A DNA stretch of 64,000 nucleotides from an uncultured Bacteroidota bacterium (GTDB lineage: Bacteria > Bacteroidota > Bacteroidia > Bacteroidales > P3). The DNA lies in the NCBI GenBank assembly GCA_902791695.1, contig CADAWR010000010.1, positions 1 to 64,000 of the forward strand, in the 5' to 3' direction. This document shows positions 44,219 to 51,695 of the stretch, in pieces. A program made the translations under genes and the position numbers. The notes below the pieces were generated by a model. The model worked only from the letters and a program-made list of their open reading frames with translations. It did not search any database and was not told the origin of the DNA. Each line of letters opens with the position of its first letter. Position 1 is the first letter of the stretch.

Positions 44219-45991
44219 TTATTCCACCCAGCCGATGACGTCGCCTTTCTTTATCATCTGGCCCTGCTTGACGCAGGTGTCGATGACCTTGCCGCCCTTG
44301 AGGGCCACAACTGGCACAACGGCGTAGCTGGCCTCAATGTTGCAGATGGGGGCACCCTCCTTCACCTCGGTGCCGGGGGCCGGAGCCGTGCTCTTGTCGT
44401 CGAAACGCACTTCCCACAGCATACGGCCGGTGGCGGTGGCCACTATCGGCGTGGCGTTGGGGTGCTTGGGGGTGATATAGTTGAGGGCTATGCTCTCGGC
44501 GGTAGCGGGTGCGGCAGGCTTGGGCTCGCGCTCGGCGCGCAGCTGGGCCACCTCCTTGTTGAAGCGCTCCTTGGCAACACCGCTCTTGTAGTCGCGGTAT
44601 TGGCGGTCGTGCATGGCCAGCTCGAACAGCTCTTCGTCGTCCTCACCGCGGTCCCAGCCGTTCTGCTCCATCTCCTTGATGTATTCCGGCAGCGCGTCGG
44701 GATAGGCTTCCTGCGGCACACCGGTGTAGAACTCCATGCCCTGCTGCTTGGCCAACTCCACGATTTCGGGCGCCAACTGTCCCGGCAGCTTGCCTGCGCG
44801 GCCCAGTATCATGCTCCACGAGTCCTTGTCTATCTGGCTGAAGCGCGGCTTGCCCTGCGCCATGGCCAGCAGGTTCATCACCGCTATGTTCTTTGTGTAC
44901 TGGCTGAAGGGGGTCACCAGCGGGGGATAGCCCAGCATGGGCCATATATGCTCCACCTCCTGGAACAGTTGCACCGTCAGCTCCTCAAAGCTCACCTCGG
45001 GCTTTCCGTTCTTCTTCAGTGCCATGTTGATGGCACCGTGCACACCCTTCAGGTCGCTCATCATCGAGCCCATCATGCCGCCGGGCAGGCCGCAGCCCAC
45101 CAGCAGCGACGAACTCACGCGGTTGCCGGGGTTGATATAGAGTCCCAGGAAGTCGTCGATGAACTCCTGCGTCAGCTTGCGGGCCTCCATGTAGGCGTCC
45201 ATGTTGATGTCCTTCACCAGGAAACCGGCATCCTTCAGCATAGCCTGCACGCTGATGACGTCGGGGTGCACCATGCCCCACGAGAGGGGTTCCATGGCAC
45301 AGTCTATCACGTCGGCACCGGCCTCGGCAACCATCAGGGTGCTGGCCATCGACAGGCCGGGGCCTGTGTGACCGTGGTACTGCACTTTGATGTGCGGATA
45401 TTTGGTCTTTATCTCATGCACAAGCTTGCCCAACGTGGCGGGACGCCCCACGCCGGCCATATCTTTGAGGCATATCTCGTCGGCACCGAACTCCACCAGT
45501 TTGTCCACGATGCCCATGTAGTACTCCACTGTGTGCACCGGCGAGTGGGTGATGCTCAGCGCAGCCTGGCTGATCATGCCCGCCTCCTTGGCATACTTGA
45601 CGCTGAGCTCAAGGTTGCGCGGGTCGTTCAGTCCGCAGAACGAGCGCATGATGTCGACACCCTGGGCCTTCTTCACCTTCGGCATCAACTGGCGCACATC
45701 CTTCGGCACGCCGTACATACGCAGGCCGTTCAGTGCACGCTCCAGCATGTGGGTCTGTATGCCGGCCTTGTTGAACTCCTTGGTCCATGCACGCACAGCC
45801 TTGTTGGGGTTCTCGCCGTACATCAGGTTCACCTGCTCGAAGGCACCGCCGTTGGTCTCTATGCGGTCGAAGCAGCCCATGGCCACTATCACCGGCGCTA
45901 TGCGCACAAGCTGGTCCACTCTCGGCTGGTATTTGCCGCTGCTCTGCCACATGTCGCGGTACACTAGACTGAATTTTATCTCTTTTGCCAT
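44219..45991 (-). CDS. Pyruvate carboxylase subunit B / oxaloacetate decarboxylase alpha-like, biotin site missing
   Basis: The carboxyltransferase TIM barrel (about residues 1-300) is complete in appearance: YRDMWQSS, metal-binding Asp and EICLKDMAGVGRP with the lysine, and HGHTGPGLSM. The PYC_OADA domain follows to about 470. The C-terminal 75 residues fold like a biotinyl domain, but the consensus EAMKM is IEASYA at 552-557. The biotinyl lysine is replaced by Tyr556 (codon at 44326-44324). It cannot be biotinylated at that place, so it must use another carrier or another reaction. It is the first gene of the minus-strand unit that continues into the FkbH-ACP-MBOAT-SGNH cassette (5-bp gap). 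Confidence 0.85.
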   Translation of the reverse strand: MAKEIKFSLVYRDMWQSSGKYQPRVDQLVRIAPVIVAMGCFDRIETNGGAFEQVNLMYGENPNKAVRAWTKEFNKAGIQTHMLERALNGLRMYGVPKDVRQLMPKVKKAQGVDIMRSFCGLNDPRNLELSVKYAKEAGMISQAALSITHSPVHTVEYYMGIVDKLVEFGADEICLKDMAGVGRPATLGKLVHEIKTKYPHIKVQYHGHTGPGLSMASTLMVAEAGADVIDCAMEPLSWGMVHPDVISVQAMLKDAGFLVKDINMDAYMEARKLTQEFIDDFLGLYINPGNRVSSSLLVGCGLPGGMMGSMMSDLKGVHGAINMALKKNGKPEVSFEELTVQLFQEVEHIWPMLGYPPLVTPFSQYTKNIAVMNLLAMAQGKPRFSQIDKDSWSMILGRAGKLPGQLAPEIVELAKQQGMEFYTGVPQEAYPDALPEYIKEMEQNGWDRGEDDEELFELAMHDRQYRDYKSGVAKERFNKEVAQLRAEREPKPAAPATAESIALNYITPKHPNATPIVATATGRMLWEVRFDDKSTAPAPGTEVKEGAPICNIEASYAVVPVVALKGGKVIDTCVKQGQMIKKGDVIGWVE

Positions 45992-46020
45992 TTTGCAATA
46001 TCTTTAAAATAAAAACATTA

Positions 46021-46056
46021 CCCCAAATTAACAATAATTGGGGCAATGCAAATATA
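46021..46056 (-). promoter_or_regulatory. -7 element and 5' leader hairpin of the pycB-like operon
   Basis: On the minus strand TATATTTG (46056-46049) matches TAnnTTTG exactly; a GTTG at 46072-46069 is too close to be a normal -33 box. Transcription would start near 46042. The first transcribed bases then form a 6-bp hairpin, CCCCAA/TTGGGG (46043-46021 on the plus strand), possibly protecting the 5' end. About 30 nt follow before the ATG. Confidence 0.45.
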
Positions 46057-46085
46057 CAATTATTTCCACAACTGGGAAAAAATAT

Positions 46086-47003
46086 TTACTTCGGCGCTGC
46101 CGCGGCGCGGCTCTGGTTGACAACCCACACGCCTGTGAACACCAGCAGGGCGGCCAGCAGCTTGGTCACCGTCAGGCGGTCCATGCCGGTCCAGATGGCC
46201 ACCGCGATGGCTATGATGGGCTGCAGGTAGCCGTACATGCTTACCAGCGTGGGCCTGATGCGCTGCTGCCCTATCGGTATGAGGTAGTAGGCTATGAAGG
46301 TCGAGAAGAATATCATGAAGCCTATTTCCCACCACACATATCCCGGCACGGCGGCAAAGTCGCTCTGCGGCAGGTGCGGCAGGGCGAAGGGCACCGACAG
46401 CAGGAACGACGCCAGGAACATCCACTTCATGCTCGTCACCACCGAATAGCGCGCTATCAGCGGCCGGCAGGTGCCCAGGTAGAGGGCGAAGACTATATAG
46501 TTGGCGAAACAGTAGAGTATGCCCACCGGCTCCGTCTCCGACGCTCCGTTGCCGCCAAAGGTGCTCTGCAGTATCAGCCACAGTATGCCCCCGAAGCTCA
46601 GTGCCACACCGAGGGATTTCTTCCATGTGATGGGCTCCTTCAGGAAGATGGCGGCCACAAACATGGTGAATATCGGCGTGGTGGTGCTCATCACCGACAG
46701 GTCGACCGGCGTGGTGTGCGCTATGGCGTGCAGGAACGTCAGCTGCGGCAGGAACAGTCCCAGCACCCCGGCACCGGCAAGCTTCAGCAGGTCCTTCGGC
46801 GGCACATGCTCTCTGGGCGTGAATGCCGCTGCCAGCCAGAAGAGAAAGCCGGCCACGAGACTCCGCATGGCGAAGAGCACTATGGGCTCCAGCCCCCCGT
46901 CGGTGGCTATGTCGCGGCACACCACCACGTTGATGCCGAATATGATATATGCCGCCGCACTGGCCAGATGTCCTATGGCAATATTCTTGTTCATCCCTTT
47001 CAC
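46086..47003 (-). CDS. EamA/DMT-family permease, second
   Basis: The 305-residue inner-membrane protein has ten predicted helices in two EamA repeats. Supporting features are SVMSTTTPIFTMFVAAIFLKEPITWKK at the end of the first repeat and YGYLQPIIAIAVAIWTGMD in the second. It is distinct in sequence from the permease at 15822. The start could be Met4 (46994) instead of 47003. Substrate unknown. Confidence 0.85.
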   Translation of the reverse strand: MKGMNKNIAIGHLASAAAYIIFGINVVVCRDIATDGGLEPIVLFAMRSLVAGFLFWLAAAFTPREHVPPKDLLKLAGAGVLGLFLPQLTFLHAIAHTTPVDLSVMSTTTPIFTMFVAAIFLKEPITWKKSLGVALSFGGILWLILQSTFGGNGASETEPVGILYCFANYIVFALYLGTCRPLIARYSVVTSMKWMFLASFLLSVPFALPHLPQSDFAAVPGYVWWEIGFMIFFSTFIAYYLIPIGQQRIRPTLVSMYGYLQPIIAIAVAIWTGMDRLTVTKLLAALLVFTGVWVVNQSRAAAAPK

Positions 47004-47071
47004 GCAATAACGCCACCCCCGCGCTTTTTATTGTGCCTCCAGCGACAAGAACCGCGTCCTCTCCGCCCCCT

Positions 47072-47177
47072 CTCCGTACCCTCTCCGTCTGTTCACCGGT
47101 TGTTCACCGATTGTTTAACGGTTTAAACCGTAGAACAGTCGTAGAACAACCGGTGAACAGACGGAGAGGGTACGGAG
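47072..47177. repeat. Palindromic repeat, copy 3 (53-bp arms)
   Basis: Arms 47072-47124 and 47125-47177 meet at the same centre, ACGGTTTAAACCGT. The outer 33 bp of each arm pair perfectly; mismatches cluster near the centre, where the right arm has AACCGTAGAAC and AGTCGTAGAAC while the left arm corresponds to AACCGTTAAAC and AATCGGTGAAC. The complementary flank continues weakly for ten more bases. It lies between divergent genes. Confidence 0.9.
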
Positions 47178-47224
47178 GGGGTACGGCGCTACGGCAGAGG
47201 GGCTAACGGCCACAATTACATTTT

Positions 47225-47259
47225 TTTGATGCCTGTTTTCTATTTTTTATGTATTTTTG
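47225..47259 (+). promoter_or_regulatory. Promoter of the wzz-wzy-wzx operon
   Basis: TTTG at 47225-47228 and TATTTTTG at 47252-47259, 23 bp apart; the -7 box fits TAnnTTTG exactly. The start of transcription would be near 47266, with a leader of about 20 nt before ATG 47285. Confidence 0.55.
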
Positions 47260-47284
47260 CAGTTGTAATAACAGACGGAAACAG

Positions 47285-47908
47285 ATGATAAGTGGCAAGA
47301 ATAAAGACAGTTGGTGGATTGTGGTGTGCGTAGTGGCTTTTGTGGCGGTGGCATGGGTGAGCACCTGCAGCCTGCCGTGGAGGTCGGTCTACGAGGCTCG
47401 CTATGAGTTCCGTGTGAGGAATTTTAGGAAGAACGTCGAGACCTGCGACAGCGTTATGAGGAACATGGACGTGATGGGCAGTTACGGGCTGTGCCGCTAC
47501 CTCGAGACATTGCCGGTGGACGACGGCCTGCAGCGCAAGCTGAAGTACGACAATACCGAGAAGATAACGCTCTGTGTGCGTGGCGAGGACAGTGCAGCCA
47601 CGGCCTGCTATGCCGCCGCTCTCTACGCCGAGGCGTGCGACACGCTGCAGCGCTTCGGCGACACACTCTTTGCGCGCGTGGCCGAGGTGCTGCGCGAATA
47701 TGGCGCTACGGAGACCTTGGCCGACGTGGAGCTTGACCTGGCTGGAGAGGCCAGTTATATGGACCTGCTGAACGGTGCCGAGGTGCCGCAGGCGCATCGC
47801 ACACCGTCGAGGGCTGTGGTGCTGCTGCTGGCTGCCGTCGGCGCACTGCTGTTTGCGCTTGCTGTCTGTGTACTGAAGGTTAGAAGGAAGAATGAAGAAG
47901 GTTGTTGA
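47285..47908 (+). CDS. Wzz-like chain-length / polysaccharide co-polymerase protein (short)
   Basis: The 207-residue protein starts at ATG 47285 (an in-frame ATG at 47249 lies within the promoter). It has one helix near each end (about residues 9-28 and 178-198) enclosing a soluble, periplasmic, helix-rich part. This is the topology of Wzz chain-length regulators, though it is much shorter than most (300 or more) and shows no classic proline-rich motif. The gene overlaps a Wzy-like polymerase and a Wzx-like flippase follows, which supports the role. Direct sequence similarity could not be recognised. Confidence 0.55.
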   Translation: MISGKNKDSWWIVVCVVAFVAVAWVSTCSLPWRSVYEARYEFRVRNFRKNVETCDSVMRNMDVMGSYGLCRYLETLPVDDGLQRKLKYDNTEKITLCVRGEDSAATACYAAALYAEACDTLQRFGDTLFARVAEVLREYGATETLADVELDLAGEASYMDLLNGAEVPQAHRTPSRAVVLLLAAVGALLFALAVCVLKVRRKNEEGC

Positions 47909-49187
47909 CATCGTTACGCGTGCGGTCTCCTCGCGGGGCGGCCAGATGGCTGCTTTCGCGGCCATGTATGTGCTGCTGGCTGTGGAGTACTACCGCTTCG
48001 TGTATGTCAACTACTATTATCTGATGGGTTTCGATTTCAGGCTGGAGCCTGTGGCAGTGGTCGCGGGTTTCTTCATGCTGGCCGTTGCGATGGCGGCGAT
48101 GTTCCTGTTGCCCGGCGAGGAGAAGGGGTCGTATGCGCTGTCGATGCTTGTGGCGTTGCTGTTGTGCCTGCCGTCGACGGTGATGTACCAGTTCGGCGGG
48201 GTGTCAGTGTTCGTGCCGCTCTATGCGCTGCTGTTCCTGCTACTGCTGCGTACACCGCTGCTCGACATGGGGCGGTGGCGCCTGCCGCGCCTGCCGGTGC
48301 GCTACCAGCGCTATTTGCTGCCGGCGCTGTGCCTGCTGTGCCTGCTGCCGTTCCCGTTGGCCTACGGGTTGGAGGGCATTGACCTGTCGCTCCTCACCAT
48401 GGGCGAGGAGACCTACGATGTGCGCGCCGCGGTGTCGGAGCGTGACACGCTGCTGACGGCCTACCTGATGGGGCCGCTGCGCATGGTGCTGCTGCCGATG
48501 CTGATAGTGTACGGCCTGACGGACCTGAAACGCAACTGGTGGATGTCGCTGTTGGGTGTGGGGGGCTTACTGTTCCTGTTCCTGCTCAACCCGCAGAAGA
48601 GCATCTTCTTCGGCATCGCCGTGGTGCTGGCCATGTATTTGTTCAAGAGCTACCGCGCCAAGGCGGGCATGATACTCTACGGCTTGGCGGCGGCTTGCTT
48701 GGCGGCGGCGCTGCTGAACGTGGCCACGGGGCATCTGATGGCCGAGTCGATAGTGCTGCGTCGACTGTTTTTCATACCTGTGATAGTGAGCGACAACTAC
48801 TTCACCTTCTTCGACGGGCACCCGATGCTGCTGTCGCACAGCGTACTGGGTCATTGGGTGGACTACCCGTACCAGCTGGAGCCGTCGCGCATGATAGGCG
48901 AGATGATGTACAACCGGGCCGAGACCAACTGCAACACGGGCATTATCGGCGACGGGTTCATGAATTTCGGCCACGTGGGCGCTGTGCTTTTCGTGGCCGC
49001 TGCCGCACTGTTTGTGAGGTGCGTCGAAGGGCAGATGCAGAACGCACGCTTCTTCGGCCTGGCAGCATTGCTGGTGTATACGTTCCTCAACAGTGCACTG
49101 CTGACCACACTGCTGACGCACGGCGGCTTGGTGCTGCTGGCGGCGGTGTGTTTCCTTATACCTGAAGAAAGGAGGGCTGCGGAATGA
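47892..49187 (+). CDS. Wzy-like polysaccharide polymerase
   Basis: The 431-residue integral membrane protein has about twelve hydrophobic segments and a larger periplasmic loop (about residues 285-365, NYFTFFDGHPMLLSHSVLG to NTGIIGDGFMNFGHVG). Polymerases of surface glycans share this pattern, with an Arg/Asp/His-bearing loop and low sequence identity. GIIGDGFMNFGHVG near the C-terminus is the kind of motif seen in O-antigen polymerases of Bacteroidota. It overlaps the Wzz-like gene by 17 nt and the flippase by 4 nt. It would join repeat units at the periplasmic face. Confidence 0.65.
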   Translation: MKKVVDIVTRAVSSRGGQMAAFAAMYVLLAVEYYRFVYVNYYYLMGFDFRLEPVAVVAGFFMLAVAMAAMFLLPGEEKGSYALSMLVALLLCLPSTVMYQFGGVSVFVPLYALLFLLLLRTPLLDMGRWRLPRLPVRYQRYLLPALCLLCLLPFPLAYGLEGIDLSLLTMGEETYDVRAAVSERDTLLTAYLMGPLRMVLLPMLIVYGLTDLKRNWWMSLLGVGGLLFLFLLNPQKSIFFGIAVVLAMYLFKSYRAKAGMILYGLAAACLAAALLNVATGHLMAESIVLRRLFFIPVIVSDNYFTFFDGHPMLLSHSVLGHWVDYPYQLEPSRMIGEMMYNRAETNCNTGIIGDGFMNFGHVGAVLFVAAAALFVRCVEGQMQNARFFGLAALLVYTFLNSALLTTLLTHGGLVLLAAVCFLIPEERRAAE

Positions 49188-50470
49188 TAAGGCAGATACG
49201 CGAGAAGCTCAAGGGAAGCGAGTTTATAAAGAACAGCCTGACACTGTCGGGCGGTGTGGCCATAGCCCAGGTGCTGCCGTTCCTGTTCTATCCGGTGCTG
49301 GGGCGTATATTCACTCCGGCTGAGTTTGGCCTGCTGGCGGTGATAACGTCCATTGTGTCGGTGCTGGCGGTGGTGGGCTCGGGCAGATATGAAGGAGGCA
49401 TACTGGTGGCCGACGACAAGAAGGAGGCCGCTCATTTGGCGGCGTTGTCGCTGCTGGTGGGCTTCGTGTGCATGGCAGTGCTATGGCCAGTGGTACAGAT
49501 ATTCTTCGGCGAACAGCTGGCGCAATGGATGAAAGAGCCGGAGCTGTCGCGCTGGCTGTATGTGTGCCCCATATCGGCGTTCAGCATCATAGTGTTCAAC
49601 GTATACAACGAGTGGTGCGTGAGAGAGAAGTATTTCAAGGCACTGTCGGTGAACAAGATGGTAAACTCTGGTGCCATCACGCTTGGCAAGGTCTTCCTGG
49701 GCTTTGTGAAGCTGGTGGGGCAGGGGCTTGTGATAGGCGACATGGTGGGTCGCATTGTATCGGCCGTGGGTTGTGCGGTGCGGGCTTTCATCAAGGACGG
49801 TGCCACGCTGCGGCAGGTGCGCATGAGCGGCATATTGAATAGTGCAGCTAAATATAAGGAATTTCCTCTATATAACATGCCGGGACGACTGCTCAACACC
49901 CTCGGGCAGGGTATGCCGGTGCTGTTGTTGACGGCCTACTTCAGTGCCGACGATGCGGGCCTGTTCTCGATGGCTACGATGGTGTTCGTGCTGCCGGTGA
50001 GCATAATCGGCAACACGCTGGGCGATGTGTACCGCCAGCGTGCCAACGAAGAGTACAAGGCCACGGGGCAGTGCCTGGGCAGTTTCGACAAGCTGCTGAA
50101 ACTGACGTCGCTCATGGGCTTTGGGGCACTGCTGCTGGTGGTGTGGTTCCTGCCGTGGCTGATGAGGGTGGTGATGGGTGCCGACTGGTATGTGGCGGGA
50201 CAGTATGCGCAGATACTGGCACCGATGATGGTGCTATCGTTCATAGCCAACCCGCTGAGCAGCCTGTTCATTGTGGCCGATAAGTTGCGCCAGTTCTTCT
50301 GGTGGCAGGTATTGTATGTGGTGGGCTCCACGGTGCCCCTGTGGCTGGGTCACGTGCTTTTCGGCACGATAGAGGGGACTCTGGCGCTGTATGCCGTGAT
50401 GATGGGTGTCGTCTACCTGACGAGCATCGTCATGACACGCCGTTACGCGAAGGGCGCAAAGAGAGGATGA
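49184..50470 (+). CDS. Oligosaccharide flippase (Wzx-like)
   Basis: The MATE/MVF-like flippase has 428 residues and about twelve helices. The N-terminal LTLSGGVAIAQVLPFLFYPVLGRIFTPAEFG pattern marks the polysaccharide-export family (Pfam Polysacc_synt). It would move lipid-linked repeat units across the inner membrane. The end of the gene (50430-50470) overlaps the oppositely oriented O-antigen-ligase gene by 41 bp. Confidence 0.85.
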   Translation: MIRQIREKLKGSEFIKNSLTLSGGVAIAQVLPFLFYPVLGRIFTPAEFGLLAVITSIVSVLAVVGSGRYEGGILVADDKKEAAHLAALSLLVGFVCMAVLWPVVQIFFGEQLAQWMKEPELSRWLYVCPISAFSIIVFNVYNEWCVREKYFKALSVNKMVNSGAITLGKVFLGFVKLVGQGLVIGDMVGRIVSAVGCAVRAFIKDGATLRQVRMSGILNSAAKYKEFPLYNMPGRLLNTLGQGMPVLLLTAYFSADDAGLFSMATMVFVLPVSIIGNTLGDVYRQRANEEYKATGQCLGSFDKLLKLTSLMGFGALLLVVWFLPWLMRVVMGADWYVAGQYAQILAPMMVLSFIANPLSSLFIVADKLRQFFWWQVLYVVGSTVPLWLGHVLFGTIEGTLALYAVMMGVVYLTSIVMTRRYAKGAKRG

Positions 50471-51692
50471 GCAGGCAGTAGACGAGGGCGATGAACTGGG
50501 TGCCCATCTGCCTGTTGAGCATGGCCTCGAAGATACACAAGCTTGAGATTATGATGATGACAAGGACTGTCGGCATATTGCGGCTGTCTTTGAGCAGGGC
50601 TGTCGCCAATGGGGCGAAGAGCATGACGAGCAGCATCGCCAGCCCAACGAGGCCTGTTTGAAGGATTGTCTCGATGTATTCGTTGTGGGTGTTGTAGCCG
50701 ATGTCGATGGCGCGCATGTAGCCGCGCTGCTCGAAAGCATTGACGAGATGTGGCATATAGTCGCCGGAGCCGTAGCCGAGGAGGAGGTGGCCGCGGGTGG
50801 CCTTGGCACCGCATTCCCATGCCAGCACACGGTCGTCGGGATAGTAGTTCTCGGTCCATGTGGTCAGAGCCACGAAGCGGTCGAACAGCGATGGTACGGC
50901 GATGTAGAGGCCAGCAATCGTTGCGATAGCCAGCATGACGGTAATGATGCCAGCCTTGTATTGTCTGCGGAAGAAGGTGATGTGTATGAGCGCAGCAGCG
51001 AACGCCAGCACCAGCGCCACGATGCCGGAGCGGGAGGAGACGAGCATCAGATAGGCTATGAGAAGCGTGGCGGCGATAATCAGGATTGGCCATCTGCGGC
51101 GCCGGTCGGCGCGAGGGGTGGCGAGGAACTGGGTGTAGAGGTAGACTATGGCGACATCAATATATAAGGCTAGATAATTGTGGTGCATGCCGAGAGGGTC
51201 TTCTTGCCAATCGCGCACGATGTCGAGAGGTGTGCCCTGCAGTAGCTGTATGCCGCTTATGGCGATGCAGATGGTGAAGCGAACGAGGAGCGAAGCGGTG
51301 AGCAGTTGGAAGACGGCAAGGATGTGGCGCTTGGTGAGGTAGGCGGTGTCGGCGAGCAGGCATGCGGCAGGCAGGATTAAGAACCATGCCTTGATGGCAA
51401 ACTTGAACCAGCCTTCGGTGTGGTTGGTGCTCGTGAGCGCTGATAGCACATAGAGAAGCCCGTATCCTACCATGCACCAGAGGCAGACCTTTTGGGAAAG
51501 TGAGAGATGAGAGGTGGAAGGTGAAAGGTGGCGTTTGGTGACGATGGTCTTATATAATGATACCGATGAGAGCAAGATGATGGCAATGATACCGATGCGC
51601 CACCAGAAGGCTATGGCTATCATGGTCAGGCAGAGCATGGCGAACGTAATCTGTTCATATCGGCTGAGGCCGGAGAAGAGGTTGCGTATCAT
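50430..51692 (-). CDS. O-antigen ligase / polymerase family protein
   Basis: The 420-residue membrane protein has about eleven helices with a large periplasmic loop. The family core in ECGAKATRGHLLLGYGSGDYMPHLVNAF and YNTHNEYIETILQTGLVGLAMLL is the Wzy_C/O-antigen-ligase pattern (the His in HNEY). It could attach a finished polymer to lipid A-core or act as a polymerase. Between the first two helices lies a Ser/His/Leu stretch encoded by a heptamer repeat (residues 54-67). Its 3' end overlaps the flippase gene by 41 bp. Confidence 0.85.
   Translation of the reverse strand: MIRNLFSGLSRYEQITFAMLCLTMIAIAFWWRIGIIAIILLSSVSLYKTIVTKRHLSPSTSHLSLSQKVCLWCMVGYGLLYVLSALTSTNHTEGWFKFAIKAWFLILPAACLLADTAYLTKRHILAVFQLLTASLLVRFTICIAISGIQLLQGTPLDIVRDWQEDPLGMHHNYLALYIDVAIVYLYTQFLATPRADRRRRWPILIIAATLLIAYLMLVSSRSGIVALVLAFAAALIHITFFRRQYKAGIITVMLAIATIAGLYIAVPSLFDRFVALTTWTENYYPDDRVLAWECGAKATRGHLLLGYGSGDYMPHLVNAFEQRGYMRAIDIGYNTHNEYIETILQTGLVGLAMLLVMLFAPLATALLKDSRNMPTVLVIIIISSLCIFEAMLNRQMGTQFIALVYCLLILSLRPSRNGVS
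51500..51534 (-). repeat. Heptamer repeat inside the O-antigen ligase gene
   Basis: On the plus strand the units read GTGAGAG, ATGAGAG, GTGGAAG, GTGAAAG, GTGGCGT. The coding strand has the complement, free of stops, and gives the low-complexity HLSPSTSHLSLS. It sits in a loop between helices. The stops lie on the antisense strand. Confidence 0.55.
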
Positions 51693-51695
51693 AGG

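Noticed and set aside
44462-45967. 501-codon open frame on the plus strand opposite the pycB-like gene
   Set aside because: Histidine- and leucine-rich translation typical of an antisense shadow; the sense protein has clear carboxyltransferase motifs.
42486-45991. Functional link between the biotin-less pycB-like protein and the FkbH cassette
   Set aside because: Co-transcription is likely, but no chemistry connects them; kept as two separate observations.
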